Part shown: piece by piece, positions 51,965-61,836 of the stretch
Numbering within the stretch: position 1 is the stretch's first letter
Layout: every line of letters starts with the position of its first letter
Source of the DNA: Paraburkholderia sp. SOS3
Lineage (GTDB): Bacteria; Pseudomonadota; Gammaproteobacteria; Burkholderiales; Burkholderiaceae
Direction: 5' to 3'
Assembly: GCF_001922345.1 (NCBI RefSeq)
Contig: NZ_CP018811.1
Coordinates: forward strand, 4,340,001 to 4,404,000
DNA: 64,000 bases
Notes under the pieces: model-generated
What the model was told of the DNA's origin: nothing
Seen by the model: the letters and a program-made list of their open reading frames with translations, nothing else
Databases searched by the model: none
Program-made: the position numbers and the translations under genes

Positions 51965-53893
51965 ATGGACCTGTTTGCTGGCTCAGCGATATTAGTGGTC
52001 GGTTTGGTCATTGGCGCAGTGATTGCATGGATGCTCGCTCGCAGCCGGAACGATATGCGGGTGCAGGCGGCGGTATCGCAGGCACAATCCGCTTCACAGG
52101 TTCAGGTCGCGCAGCTTGAGGAGCGGCTGCGAGCAACCACCGAGGACTTGCGACTCGCGCGTGAGGCGCGAGAGCAGCTTGAGCGCCAGGCAAAAGATAC
52201 GCGCGACGAGCTGGACAGGGTGCGTGACGAACAGGCGAGGCTCGCAGAGCGCTCCTCCCGCGTTCCTGCGCTCGAGGCGGAAATTCTGAAACTTGGTGAG
52301 CAGGTGAGCACCGGCGCTGAGCAACTGAGGCAAGTCTCCACTAGTGAGGCGCAAAAGCAGCAATTGGTGGCTTCGCTCACTGAGCAGGTGAGCCAGCTTG
52401 AGTGCGAATCAAAGGAGGTGACGCACAAGCTTGGGCTGACGTCGACGTCTCTGCAGGAAGCGAACGAACGGAAGGCAGCGCTGGAGGAGCAGGTGTCGCG
52501 CATCCCCGAGCTTGAGCGCAGAATCAGCGAGACCGAAGAATTACTCTCCAGCGCCAATGGTCAGCTGACGGAGTTGCGCGAATCGAGTGGGCGCCAAAAT
52601 AGCAAGCTGTCGGCTGAACTTGAGGCCGAGCGGCAGGCAGCAGCGCTAGTCCGAGACGACTTGGTTGACGTGAAAAACGCACGGGCTGCTGCTGAAGGTG
52701 AGGTTACACGCCTGAGCGATGAATTGACGGAACTACGCACGCGTACTGAGGGCGAGAGGCAGAACGCCGACGAGAAGCTGAATTTGCTCCTTCAAGCGAA
52801 GGAGACGCTCAGTGACCAGTTCAAAGCGCTCGCCACGGATATTCTGGAGGAAAAGTCGAAGCGCTTCGCCGAACAAAATCAGGCCAGTCTCGGATTATTG
52901 CTCGAGCCGCTGAAGACTAGGCTGACCGAATTCCAGGGGAAGGTCGAAGAGGTGTACGTGCAGGAAGGGAAGGACAGGTCAGCTCTTTCCGCACAGGTGC
53001 GCCAGTTGGTGGAGCTGAACCAGGCGCTCAGCCAGGACGCAAAAAACCTAACACTTGCTTTGAAAGGGTCGACCAAAACACAGGGCAACTGGGGCGAACT
53101 GATTCTCGAGCGGGTGCTGGAGGCTTCGGGCCTGCGAAAGGGGGATGAATACCATGTACAGGATAGCCAAGTCCGCGAGGATGGTTCCCGCGGGCAGCCA
53201 GACGTGGTGATTAACCTTCCCGAGGAGCGGAAGCTCGTTGTGGACTCAAAGGTGTCGCTGCTCGCCTACGAAAGATACGCATCCGCTGAAACCGACGAGG
53301 AAAGACTCGTCGCACTTCGACAACATGTCGATTCGATTCGGAACCACATCAAATCGCTCTCGGATAAGCAATATCAGGCTCTGTATGGCAAGTCTCTCGA
53401 TTTTGTCCTAGCGTTCGTGCCCATCGAACCGGCGTTCATGCTGGCAGTAACGAATGACAATGAACTGTTCATGGATGCATGGCGCCGCAACGTGCTGCTC
53501 GTCAGTCCGTCAACCCTGCTGTTCGTCGTGCGCACGGTCGCACACCTTTGGCGACAGGAGGCTCAAAGTCGGAATGCACAGGATATCGCGCGACGTGGCG
53601 CAGAACTGTACGACAAGCTTTGTGGCTTTGTTGAAGACCTGCAGATGGTCGGGAATCGCTTGGGTCAAGCGCAAAAGGCCTACGACTCAGCGCACAGCAA
53701 GTTGGCAATCGGCAAGGGTAACGTTATTCGCCAAGCCGAAATGTTACGTGACATGGGTGTGAAGCCGTCGAAGGCGTTGCCGCAACCTTTGGTGGAGTCG
53801 GCATCTGCGGAAGAGCAGGTCATCGTTATACCGGCCGCATTGGTCGATGCTTCAGCTATCGTCAGGCAGGAACCAGACTCGCCAAACACGTAA
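51965..53893 (+). CDS. rmuC: RmuC-family DNA recombination protein, long coiled-coil form
   Basis: A 642-residue RmuC protein. An N-terminal membrane anchor (about 3-27, FAGSAILVVGLVIGAVIAWML) is followed by an unusually long coiled coil (about 40-300) and then the RmuC nuclease-like domain (about 310-600), with LKGSTKTQGNWGELILERVLE, VVDSKVSLLAYERYA and FVPIEPAF. RmuC is linked to limiting inverted-repeat rearrangements; its PD-(D/E)xK-like core is visible as PDVVINLPEERKLVVDSKVS. GGGGGG precedes the ATG at 51965. A core RmuC may exist elsewhere; this copy has the island's lower GC. The 376-bp gap before it (51589-51964) shows nothing annotatable. Confidence 0.9.
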   Translation: MDLFAGSAILVVGLVIGAVIAWMLARSRNDMRVQAAVSQAQSASQVQVAQLEERLRATTEDLRLAREAREQLERQAKDTRDELDRVRDEQARLAERSSRVPALEAEILKLGEQVSTGAEQLRQVSTSEAQKQQLVASLTEQVSQLECESKEVTHKLGLTSTSLQEANERKAALEEQVSRIPELERRISETEELLSSANGQLTELRESSGRQNSKLSAELEAERQAAALVRDDLVDVKNARAAAEGEVTRLSDELTELRTRTEGERQNADEKLNLLLQAKETLSDQFKALATDILEEKSKRFAEQNQASLGLLLEPLKTRLTEFQGKVEEVYVQEGKDRSALSAQVRQLVELNQALSQDAKNLTLALKGSTKTQGNWGELILERVLEASGLRKGDEYHVQDSQVREDGSRGQPDVVINLPEERKLVVDSKVSLLAYERYASAETDEERLVALRQHVDSIRNHIKSLSDKQYQALYGKSLDFVLAFVPIEPAFMLAVTNDNELFMDAWRRNVLLVSPSTLLFVVRTVAHLWRQEAQSRNAQDIARRGAELYDKLCGFVEDLQMVGNRLGQAQKAYDSAHSKLAIGKGNVIRQAEMLRDMGVKPSKALPQPLVESASAEEQVIVIPAALVDASAIVRQEPDSPNT

Positions 53894-53928
53894 AGGCCTT
53901 GTGATGTCGCGCGCGGTGCGCGTGGCGT

Positions 53929-54336
53929 TTGAAGCACGGCAGCGACTACCGCAAGTTCCATGACGCCGCGAGGAGCGAGCTCCTCGGCGTCCTTCTGGCA
54001 GACGTTCAAACTGACATCAGCGTGGCCGCTCGCGACCTTCAGATTTCTGACGCCAGTTTCGTGCGGCCACGCCGAGCGATGGACCGGGTTGCTTGCGCGC
54101 AATTGGTTTTGGAAGCAATGAGGGTGGGGAGCATTGGCGCGAGTGACGACGAGTGGGCGGAGTGCGCCGGGGCGGGGAAGCGACAGATGGGGATGCGACA
54201 AATGGCAATGCGGGAGGCAGTGGAACTGCTGGCAAGGGGGTGGCCGGAGGATTATCCGGCCGGGGCGGTGGAGCGGGTTCTTCTACAGCCTTCGGGAACT
54301 GAAGGGGCGGCGGGGAGCGAGCGCCACCGCCTGTGA
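53929..54336 (+). CDS. Doubtful hypothetical protein at the island edge
   Basis: An open frame of 135 codons with a TTG start, no clear ribosome-binding site and no recognised domain. It ends a few bases before a cluster of inverted repeats. The first half reads like protein (FHDAARSELLGVLLADVQTD), the second half is Gly/Met/Arg-rich, and the composition changes sharply near 54120. It may be a decayed or chimeric gene at an insertion boundary. Confidence 0.3.
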   Translation: MKHGSDYRKFHDAARSELLGVLLADVQTDISVAARDLQISDASFVRPRRAMDRVACAQLVLEAMRVGSIGASDDEWAECAGAGKRQMGMRQMAMREAVELLARGWPEDYPAGAVERVLLQPSGTEGAAGSERHRL

Positions 54337-54338
54337 CC

Positions 54339-54436
54339 ATTAGTTCCGGTTAATCCTTTGCTGACAAGGACTTGAAGGCAGCGGCGCACCGCTGCTAACC
54401 GAAACTAATGGCACGCCGTAACCGAAACTAACGGTG
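54339..54436. repeat. Three copies of a 15-16 bp repeat next to the glmS 3' end
   Basis: CCATTAGTTCCGGTTA (about 54339) is matched in inverse orientation by TAACCGAAACTAATGG (about 54398) and TAACCGAAACTAACGG (about 54420). The copies differ by one to two bases. The outermost copy ends about 35 bp downstream of the glmS stop codon. Clusters of repeated sites like this are typical of transposon ends; no known IS could be named. Confidence 0.6.
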
Positions 54437-54468
54437 CTATCCCATGGTGCTCTCCAGTTACAAGCCCC

Positions 54469-56286
54469 TCACTCCACCGTCACCGACTTCGCCAGATTCC
54501 TCGGCTTATCCACATCGGTCCCGCGCGCACACGCCGTGTGATACGCAAGCAACTGCAGCGGCACGACGTGCAGAATCGGCGAAAGCACGCCGTAGTGTTC
54601 AGGCATCCGGATCACATGCAGCCCTTCGGCATTGACGATGCGCGTATCGGAATCGGCGAATACATAAAGCTGGCCGCCGCGCGCGCGCACTTCCTGAATG
54701 TTCGACTTGAGCTTTTCGAGCAGCGCATCGTTCGGCGCAACCGTCACGACCGGCATCGCTTCGGTCACGAGCGCAAGCGGCCCATGCTTCAGCTCACCAG
54801 CCGGGTAAGCCTCCGCGTGGATATACGAGATTTCCTTGAGCTTCAGCGCGCCCTCGAGCGCGATCGGATAGTGAAGCCCGCGGCCGAGAAACAGCGCATT
54901 TTCCTTGCGCGAAAACTCTTCCGACCACGCGATGATCTGCGGCTCGAGCGCGAGCACGCTGTTCAACGCAGCCGGCAGGTGACGCAATTGTTTGACATAG
55001 CTGCTTTCCTGCGACGCATCGAGATGCCCGCGCAGCTTGCCCAACGCCACAGCCAGCACAAACAGCGCGACGAGTTGCGTCGTGAACGCCTTTGTCGACG
55101 CGACGCCGATCTCGCGCCCCGCATGCGTGAGAAACGCGAATTCGGTCTGCCGCACCATCGCACTCGTGCCGACGTTGCAGATCGCAAGCGTATGGTGGTG
55201 GCCAAGCGACTGCGCGTGCTTGAGCGCGGCAAGCGTATCGGCCGTTTCGCCCGACTGCGAGATCACCACGACCAGGGCGTTCGGATTCGGCACCGAGTCG
55301 CGATAGCGGTACTCGCTCGCAATCTCGACCTGCGTCGGAATCTTCGCGATCGATTCGAGCCAGTATTTCGCAGTGAGCCCTGAGTAATAGCTCGTGCCGC
55401 AAGCGAGGATCAGCAGGCTGTCGATCTTTTTGAACACCTGCGGCGCGTTCTCGCCAAACAGCGACGCCTCGATCGAATCGGCGACCGGAATCGTGTCGCT
55501 GATCGCGCGCGGCTGCTCGAAAATTTCCTTCTGCATGAAGTGGCGATACGGGCCAAGCTCGACCGCGCCGCCATACGCCGCGACTTGCCGCACTTCGCGC
55601 TGCGCCGCCTGGCCATCGCGATCGGCAATGCGCACGCCGTCCAGACGCAGTTCGCAAACGTCGCCTTCTTCGAGGAAGATGAAACGATCGGTGCTGCCCG
55701 AAAGCGCAAGCGCGTCGGACGCGAGGAAGTTTTCGCCTTCGCCGAGCCCGACGACGAGCGGCGAACCCTGCCGCGCGCCGACCACCGTATGCGGCTGATC
55801 CTTGTGCAGCACCGCGATCGCATAGGCGCCGTGCAGTTGCTGCACCGTTTCGCGAACCGCCGCGAACAGGTCGCCGCGATACAGGCTGTGAATCAGATGC
55901 GCGATCACTTCGGTGTCGGTCTGCGAGACGAACTCGTAACCCTTGCCGCGCAGCATCTCGCGCAGCGTCTCGTAGTTTTCGATGATGCCGTTGTGCACGA
56001 TCGCGAGCGTGTCGCGCGAGAAGATCGGGTGCGCATTGTCCGTGACCGGCGCGCCATGCGTCGCCCAGCGCGTATGCGCAATACCCGTTTCGCCGCCGAG
56101 CTTCGTGTCGCGCACCTGATCGTCGAGATCGGCGACGCGCGCGACGCTGCGCGCACGGCGCGGTTCGCCATTCGCCAGCACGGCGACACCGCATGAATCG
56201 TAGCCGCGGTACTCGAGCCGTCGCAGCCCTTCGATCAGAACCGGGACGATGTTTCGTTGCGCAACCGCGCCGACAATACCGCACAT
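54469..56286 (-). CDS. glmS: Glutamine-fructose-6-phosphate aminotransferase (isomerising)
   Basis: A 605-residue GlmS, which makes glucosamine-6-phosphate from fructose-6-phosphate and glutamine, the first step to UDP-GlcNAc for peptidoglycan and lipopolysaccharide. The N-terminal glutaminase domain begins with Cys2 ([10 protein letters not shown]) and has [12 protein letters not shown] and the NGIIENY loop; two SIS domains follow with [21 protein letters not shown] and the C-terminal [13 protein letters not shown] that closes the active site and is the sequence recognised by Tn7 TnsD in glmS homologues. It lies 130 bp downstream of glmU in the same direction, as in most beta-proteobacteria. 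Confidence 0.97.
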   Translation of the reverse strand: MCGIVGAVAQRNIVPVLIEGLRRLEYRGYDSCGVAVLANGEPRRARSVARVADLDDQVRDTKLGGETGIAHTRWATHGAPVTDNAHPIFSRDTLAIVHNGIIENYETLREMLRGKGYEFVSQTDTEVIAHLIHSLYRGDLFAAVRETVQQLHGAYAIAVLHKDQPHTVVGARQGSPLVVGLGEGENFLASDALALSGSTDRFIFLEEGDVCELRLDGVRIADRDGQAAQREVRQVAAYGGAVELGPYRHFMQKEIFEQPRAISDTIPVADSIEASLFGENAPQVFKKIDSLLILACGTSYYSGLTAKYWLESIAKIPTQVEIASEYRYRDSVPNPNALVVVISQSGETADTLAALKHAQSLGHHHTLAICNVGTSAMVRQTEFAFLTHAGREIGVASTKAFTTQLVALFVLAVALGKLRGHLDASQESSYVKQLRHLPAALNSVLALEPQIIAWSEEFSRKENALFLGRGLHYPIALEGALKLKEISYIHAEAYPAGELKHGPLALVTEAMPVVTVAPNDALLEKLKSNIQEVRARGGQLYVFADSDTRIVNAEGLHVIRMPEHYGVLSPILHVVPLQLLAYHTACARGTDVDKPRNLAKSVTVE

Positions 56287-56416
56287 AGCGATGATCCTTT
56301 TTGCAGAGTTGGGTTGCTGAGTTCAGCGGCGCAGCGTGTTGAACACTGCGCCGTCAGCGAAGGGCACCAGCCGACGCATTACGCGCGACGCATCGCTTCG
56401 ATGCGCCGCCTTCGGG

Positions 56417-57778
56417 TCAGCTTTTCTTTTTGGTCGGGCGCACGTACCCGTGCTTGCCCGTTTGTGTCTTGTCGTTGAGCACGAGAACGCCTTCCTCGAC
56501 GTCCTTCCACACCGTCGTGCCGGCCGCGATCGTCGCGCCGCGGCCGACCCGCACCGGCGCCACGAGTTGCGTATCGGAGCCGACGAACACGTCGTCTTCG
56601 ATCACGGTGCGCAGCTTGTTCGCGCCATCGTAGTTGCAGGTGATCGTGCCGGCGCCGATATTGACGCGCGTGCCGACATCGGAATCGCCGACATAGCTCA
56701 GATGATTCGCCTTCGAACCGCGGCCGATCGCCGCGTTCTTCACTTCGACGAAATTGCCGATGTGCACTTCGTCAGCAAGCGCCGCGCCGGGCCGCAGCCG
56801 CGCATAGGGCCCCACGACCGCATGCGCGCCGATATCGGCGCCTTCGATATGCGTGAACGCGTCGACACGCGTGCCCGCGCCGATCGTCGCGTTGCGGATC
56901 ACGCAGTTCGGGCCGATCGATACGTTGTCGGCCAGCGTGACCTGTCCTTCGAATACGCAGTTGACGTCGATCGACACGTCGCGCCCGCAGTCGAGCGAAC
57001 CGCGCACATCGAGGCGCGCCGGATCCGCCAGCGTGACGCCCGCGACCAGCAGCGCATCGGCCACGTTGTGCTGATGGATGCGCTCGAGCTCCGCGAGTTG
57101 CTGCTTGCTGTTGACGCCGAGCGTCTCCCATTCTTCGTCGGGCTGCGCGGTGACGATTTCGAGGCCCGCTTCGATCGCGAGTTCGACGACGTCGGTCAGA
57201 TAGAACTCGCCTTGCGAATTGTCGTTCTTCAGCGCGCCGAGCCACGCTTGCAAACGCGCGGTGGGCATCACGACGATGCCCGTGTTGATCTCGCGGATTT
57301 TCTGCTGCTCGGGCGTCGCGTCTTTCTGTTCGACAATGCGCTCGACCTTGCCCGCCGCGTTGCGCACCATGCGGCCGTAGCCTTGCGGATCGTCGAGCGT
57401 AACCGTCAGGACACCGTAGCCGTTTTGCCCTGCACCTTCGCACAGGCGCTGCAGCGTGCTTGCGCGCGTGAGCGGCACATCGCCGTACAGCACGAGCGTT
57501 GGCACCGACGGATCGAGCAGCGGCAGCGCCTGCTGCACGGCATGGCCCGTGCCGAGCTGCTGCTCCTGCACGGCGAACTGCACGTCGGGCGCCGCGACCG
57601 CCTCGCGCACCGACTCGCCGCCATGGCCGATCACGACGACGAGTCGCGTCGGATTCAGCGTGCGGGCCGTGCCGATGACATGCGAGAGAAGCGGCCGACC
57701 GGCCAGTGGATGAAGCACTTTCGGCAGCGCGGAACGCATGCGCTTGCCCATGCCTGCCGCCAGAATCACGATGTTCAT
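56417..57778 (-). CDS. glmU: Bifunctional GlcNAc-1-P uridyltransferase / glucosamine-1-P acetyltransferase
   Basis: A 453-residue GlmU. The N-terminal uridyltransferase domain (1-about 230) starts with [22 protein letters not shown] and has YGDVPLT; a linker leads to the left-handed beta-helix acetyltransferase domain (about 250-445) with hexapeptide repeats and the [24 protein letters not shown] region. It makes UDP-GlcNAc from the product of GlmS and GlmM. ATG 57778 gives the expected length; the extension to 57931 is rejected because it adds non-family sequence. Precedes glmS. Confidence 0.97.
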   Translation of the reverse strand: MNIVILAAGMGKRMRSALPKVLHPLAGRPLLSHVIGTARTLNPTRLVVVIGHGGESVREAVAAPDVQFAVQEQQLGTGHAVQQALPLLDPSVPTLVLYGDVPLTRASTLQRLCEGAGQNGYGVLTVTLDDPQGYGRMVRNAAGKVERIVEQKDATPEQQKIREINTGIVVMPTARLQAWLGALKNDNSQGEFYLTDVVELAIEAGLEIVTAQPDEEWETLGVNSKQQLAELERIHQHNVADALLVAGVTLADPARLDVRGSLDCGRDVSIDVNCVFEGQVTLADNVSIGPNCVIRNATIGAGTRVDAFTHIEGADIGAHAVVGPYARLRPGAALADEVHIGNFVEVKNAAIGRGSKANHLSYVGDSDVGTRVNIGAGTITCNYDGANKLRTVIEDDVFVGSDTQLVAPVRVGRGATIAAGTTVWKDVEEGVLVLNDKTQTGKHGYVRPTKKKS

Positions 57779-57988
57779 GTCGTGGGCGTTGGTCGAGTTT
57801 GAGGTGCGCAATTCTAACATGCTGCCTCGCGGCAAAAGCGCCGCTGACAACGGCAAAACAGTGCTTTTATGTGGGCCTTCCGACCACGAACGACGTGTGC
57901 AAACGCGCGGTTTCGACGCGTTCGCAAGCACACATCAGCGCCTTGCCGATGCGAAAACAGATATCGCAAACGTTAAACAGGTGATCCC

Positions 57989-58072
57989 GCATATTGCCGC
58001 GCATATCGCAGCGCATATCGCAGCGCACGTCGCAGCGCACGTCGCCGCGCATGTCGCCGCGCTTATCGCCGG
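57989..58072. repeat. Seven 12-bp tandem repeats between glmU and the P450 gene
   Basis: Units such as GCATATCGCAGC, GCACGTCGCAGC and GCATGTCGCCGC follow each other seven times without gap. They lie in the 513-bp divergent spacer 57779-58291, which otherwise holds the glmU and P450 promoters. Spanning frames code only simple repeats (HIAA), so I do not call a gene. Confidence 0.85.
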
Positions 58073-58291
58073 ACACGTCAATGCACACGTTCTCGCGAAC
58101 CTCCATTGAGCGCGCGGGAATAACCGTTCGCGCCGAGCGTTCTTTCGGGTTGTACCCGCGCCCGCTGCCGCCCCGCCCACCCGATTGACCGAACCGCCGA
58201 CGCAGAGATCCCCTTGCAAGCGCCATCGCATAGCACGCTCCCCTTCCCGACCCGCTCCGTCTGCCGTCCCGCCCCGTTATTCAACCCGCCG

Positions 58292-59632
58292 ATGCCTCAG
58301 TTGCCGGCCAAACCGGTATCGGCCGCGGGCTTCGTTCATGCGATGCGCAACGACGGTCTTCGGCTCTGGACCCGCGATGCCTACGAGGCCGATTACGTCG
58401 AAGAACGCCTGTTCCATCAGAAGCGCGTGCTCCTCAACAAGCCCGAAATGATTCATCGCGTGCTGGTGGAAAACCACGTCAATTACCCGCGCACCGACTA
58501 TGCGGTTCGATTGATTCGCCCGATCGGACGCTATAGCGTGATGCTCGCGACCGGCGAGCAGTGGAAGCATCAGCGCCGCACGATCACGCCCACGCTCGCA
58601 CCGAAGATGCTGCCCGTGCTGGCGCGCCATGTCGCCGCGTGCACCGAGGACGAGGTGCACGCGCTGGCCGCGCTCGACGGCGCGAGCGTCGATCTGCTGC
58701 CGGTCATGCGCGTGCTTGCGCTGAAGATTGCCGCGCGTTCGATGTTCTCGCTCGAAATCCACGAATTCGGCCAAGCCGTGCGCGACGCCGTGCAGGAGTT
58801 CATGCTGCGTCACACGCGTGCGAGCCTCGCCGAACTCGTGCTGCCGTACTGGGTGCCGACGCCGCGCGACATTCCGCGCCACGGCTTTCGGCGGCGCTGG
58901 CACGCGCTCGTCGAGCGCATCATCGATGCACGCGAACGCCAGCCCGCCGCCGACGGCCCGCGCGATCTGTTCGATGCGCTGCTGGCCGCGCGCGATCCGG
59001 AGACGGGCGCCGCCTTCAGCCGCGTCGAGCTCGCCGACCAGGTCGGCACGATGATCGTCGCGGGTCACGAGCCGAGCGGTCTCACGCTGCTCTGGGCGCT
59101 GTATCTGCTGGCGAACGCGCCCGACGCGCAAGCCGCGCTCGCCGACGAAGTGCGCGACGTCGATCTGAGCCCCGAGCGTGCCGGCGACGTGCTCAAAGCG
59201 CTGCCTTACACGCGCGCGGTGATCGACGAGACTTTGCGCATCTATCCGCCCGCGTGGGTGATCCTGCGCCACTGCGTCGAGCCCGATGCGTTCGAAGGGC
59301 TAACCGTCACGCGCGGCACGCAGATGATGATCAGCCCGTGGGTGCTTCATCACCATCGCGGCTTCTGGCAGAACCCCGACACATTCGACCCGACGCGCTT
59401 TCTGCCCGGTGCGCCGGCTCCCGAGCGCTTCACGTATCTGCCGTTCGGCACCGGGCCGCGCGTGTGCGTCGGCGCGCAGTTCACGCTTGCGGAAACGACG
59501 CTCGCGCTCGCGCGTCTCGTGCAGGCATTCGACGCGCAACTCGCAAGCGACGAGCCGGTGCGGCCGATCGGCCGCGCGACGACGCTGCCCGACCGGCCCG
59601 TGATGTTCCGGATGAAGGCGCGCAAGCGCTGA
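58292..59632 (+). CDS. Cytochrome P450
   Basis: A 446-residue P450. The heme loop [13 protein letters not shown] holds the thiolate ligand C392, the K-helix ExxR is E313-x-x-R316 in DETLRIYP, and the meander has [13 protein letters not shown]. The I-helix reads AGHEPSG (257-263), where the conserved oxygen-activating Thr is replaced by Pro followed by Ser. No membrane anchor is visible, so it is soluble and depends on separate ferredoxin and reductase, none of which is adjacent. ATG 58292 is the first ATG; a TTG at 58214 adds 26 Pro-rich residues. Substrate unknown; possibly a fatty acid or terpenoid-type compound. Confidence 0.93.
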   Translation: MPQLPAKPVSAAGFVHAMRNDGLRLWTRDAYEADYVEERLFHQKRVLLNKPEMIHRVLVENHVNYPRTDYAVRLIRPIGRYSVMLATGEQWKHQRRTITPTLAPKMLPVLARHVAACTEDEVHALAALDGASVDLLPVMRVLALKIAARSMFSLEIHEFGQAVRDAVQEFMLRHTRASLAELVLPYWVPTPRDIPRHGFRRRWHALVERIIDARERQPAADGPRDLFDALLAARDPETGAAFSRVELADQVGTMIVAGHEPSGLTLLWALYLLANAPDAQAALADEVRDVDLSPERAGDVLKALPYTRAVIDETLRIYPPAWVILRHCVEPDAFEGLTVTRGTQMMISPWVLHHHRGFWQNPDTFDPTRFLPGAPAPERFTYLPFGTGPRVCVGAQFTLAETTLALARLVQAFDAQLASDEPVRPIGRATTLPDRPVMFRMKARKR

Positions 59633-59874
59633 GCGCTTCGCGACGACGGTCGAACGCCGAGCGCGAGCGCCGCACTGCGTCGCCATCGCACGGCGTGCCG
59701 CAGGCGCCCGCCGGCGCCATCCGGAACGCGGCCGGCGCGGTTTTGCGCGACGCCCGAGGCGCCGGGCCGCCGCGCGTTTGGTTGTATCATCGTGGCTTGA
59801 TCCCACGAACCGCCGCGCAGTTTGCCTTTTTTACCGCACGCGGCGCGCCATTCGATTTCCGTGTCAGCCCCGCC

Positions 59875-60783
59875 ATGAAAGCGTCGAACAACTTTTTCCG
59901 CCTTGAAACCCGTCTGCAGTCGCAAGTCGGCAAGGCCATTCACGACTTCAACATGATCGAGGACGGCGACCGAATCCTCGCATGCATGAGCGGCGGAAAA
60001 GATTCGTACACAATGCTTTCCGTGCTGATGGCGCTGCAAAAGCGCGCCCCGGTCAAGTTCGAGATCATCGCGATGAATCTCGACCAGAAGCACCCCGGTT
60101 TCCCTGAAGAAGTGCTGCCGCGCTACCTCGAATCGGTCGGCGTCGACTACCGCATCGTCGAAGCAGACACGCATTCGATCGTCAAGGAGAAGGTGCCCGA
60201 GGGCAAGACCACGTGTTCGCTGTGTTCACGGCTGCGCCGCGGCGTCATCTATCGCACCGCGAAGGAACTGGGCGCGAACAAGATCGCACTCGGCCATCAC
60301 CGCGACGACATTGTCGAAACGTTTTTCCTGAACCTGTTCTTCGGCGGCAAGATGAAAGCGATGCCGCCGAAGCTCGCCACCGACGACGGCGCGCACGTCG
60401 TGATCCGGCCGCTCGCGTACTGCAAGGAAAGCGATATCGCGAGCTACGCGCGCGACATGGAATACCCGATCATCCCGTGCGACCTGTGCGGTTCGCAGGA
60501 AAACCTGCAGCGCAAGAAGGTGAAGGACATGCTGCGCCAGTGGGAGCGCGAAACGCCGGGCCGCGTCGACAACGTGTTCCGCGCGCTCTCGGATGTCGTG
60601 CCCTCGCATCTGATGGACACGAACCTGTTCGACTTCCGTGGGCTAGCCACGGGCCTCGCGAAGGTCGACGAGGAGTCGCTGTTCGGCGATTCGTCGTACA
60701 CGCAGGCGGCACTCGTGTTCTCGCATTCGAGCGAAAACCGCATCGAGTTCGTCCGTCCGTCGGAGCGCGCGGCAAGCGCCTGA
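59875..60783 (+). CDS. ttcA: tRNA 2-thiocytidine(32) synthetase
   Basis: A 302-residue TtcA, which uses ATP and an Fe-S cluster to thiolate cytidine 32 of some tRNAs. The PP-loop SGGKDS is at 39-44, and the two CxxC motifs binding the cluster are [12 protein letters not shown] and [10 protein letters not shown]. The [16 protein letters not shown] segment is characteristic of the family. The start at 59875 is the only ATG before the conserved core; it gives a slightly short N-terminus, and upstream in-frame codons could extend it. It lies 242 bp after the P450 gene and is probably independent of it. Confidence 0.95.
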   Translation: MKASNNFFRLETRLQSQVGKAIHDFNMIEDGDRILACMSGGKDSYTMLSVLMALQKRAPVKFEIIAMNLDQKHPGFPEEVLPRYLESVGVDYRIVEADTHSIVKEKVPEGKTTCSLCSRLRRGVIYRTAKELGANKIALGHHRDDIVETFFLNLFFGGKMKAMPPKLATDDGAHVVIRPLAYCKESDIASYARDMEYPIIPCDLCGSQENLQRKKVKDMLRQWERETPGRVDNVFRALSDVVPSHLMDTNLFDFRGLATGLAKVDEESLFGDSSYTQAALVFSHSSENRIEFVRPSERAASA

Positions 60784-61103
60784 CCCGGCATTCGAACCGG
60801 TGCCCGCTTGCTGCGCCTTTGATGCGCATGCGATGCGTGTTCGTTCCGGTCATGGATGCGAAGCGCATCGGCTTATATTCAGCTTGTGTCATCTCGATGA
60901 CAGGTTTCCGGCCCACCCGTCCTCGCGTAACCGCCTGTCTCTTCGCGCAGCCGCTCCTTGCATCGCATGCAAATTTTGAACGGCCATTTGTTCTGTGCTG
61001 GTCCGCAGCATGACCATATGATGCATTTCGCGCGTGTCAATTGCGCCTGATGACACCATTGTTATTGTTGATCGGCGGCATTGAAAAAAATCGGTTCACT
61101 TTG

Positions 61104-61122
61104 CTGTATTCACTGAATACAG
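61104..61122. promoter_or_regulatory. Perfect inverted repeat upstream of the sigma-like gene
   Basis: CTGTATTC (61104-61111) and GAATACAG (61115-61122) form an 8+8 inverted repeat around ACT. It is AT-rich, in the 513-bp spacer 60784-61296 that contains no gene I can support. It looks like an operator but the spacing does not fit LexA. Confidence 0.45.
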
Positions 61123-61296
61123 TAACAGGCGAAGCACTCGCGCCGCCCTGACTGCTTTCAGTCCACCATCGAATAGCCAGGCGTTCGCTGCCCCACCCGG
61201 GCATCCTTGACGCGAGCATGTACCGGCACGAACGCTCTTACCCCCGATCGGGTCGCGCCGCTTCTAGTCGCTCGATAGCGTCAAAGGATTTACAAC

Positions 61297-61836
61297 ATGG
61301 GTAGCGGCCGAACGATTACGGCAGTGCAGGCATTACTGCCTCAGTTATGGAAATTCGCATTGCGTCTTGCCTCGACACCGGAAGACGCGGAGAAACTGCT
61401 CGACAACGTCTGTCGCGGCGTGCAGGACGGCACGTGCGACTGCGCGCCGTATATGTCGTTGCGCGTCAACCTGATGTCGACGATGTTGCGGCGCTGGCAA
61501 CTGAAAGCGCGGCGCATGCAAGCGGGCGCCGCGCGCGCGGTGCCGCGCATCGAGGCGAATTCGGAAACGAACCGCCGCCTGCTGCAGGTCGTCGCGATGC
61601 TGCCCGACGAACAGCGCATTGCGATCATCCTGATCGAAGCGGAGCGCCTGACGCCGGGCGAGGCGGCGTGGGCCTGGGGCCTCACGACCGACGAACTCGA
61701 GCGACGCCTCGTGCGCGCGCATGCCGCCGTCAGGAAAGCCCTCGACAATGGCGCGCAGCCGTCGCGCGCCGGTCTGCCGCCGCGCCGAACCGCTTGCCCA
61801 CAAGCGCAAGCCGAAGCCGCCTTCACGCGTCCTTGA
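61297..61836 (+). CDS. ECF-like sigma factor
   Basis: A 179-residue protein of ECF sigma-factor size and plan. Region 2-like helices occupy about 8-70 (LPQLWKFALRLASTPEDAEKLLDNV, then an arginine-rich MLRRWQLKARR), and region 4 lies at about 92-148 with LQVVAMLPDEQRIAIILIEAERLTPGEAAWAWGLTTDELERRLVRA, the helix-turn-helix that contacts -35 DNA. A Pro/Arg/Ala tail (150-179) extends past region 4. AAAGGA precedes the ATG. No anti-sigma gene is adjacent: the next gene converges and overlaps it by 14 bp. Its regulon is unknown. Confidence 0.8.
   Translation: MGSGRTITAVQALLPQLWKFALRLASTPEDAEKLLDNVCRGVQDGTCDCAPYMSLRVNLMSTMLRRWQLKARRMQAGAARAVPRIEANSETNRRLLQVVAMLPDEQRIAIILIEAERLTPGEAAWAWGLTTDELERRLVRAHAAVRKALDNGAQPSRAGLPPRRTACPQAQAEAAFTRP

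Noticed and set aside
43182..54340. A complete Tn7-like transposon
   Set aside because: No TnsA, TnsB, TnsC or TnsD/TniQ-like protein is encoded in the island; only the position and the repeats are suggestive.
57989..58072. Short repeats as a CRISPR array
   Set aside because: Units of 12 bp are contiguous, with no unique spacers and no cas genes. The same holds for 2241, 14988 and 19711.
57738..58109. Plus-strand frame of 123 codons with HIAA repeats
   Set aside because: Half of it is antisense to glmU and the rest is tandem-repeat sequence; no start signal or family.
61104..61122. CTGTATTC-ACT-GAATACAG as a LexA (SOS) box
   Set aside because: LexA sites of this group are CTG-N10-CAG; here the spacing is N13. 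Kept only as an unassigned inverted repeat.
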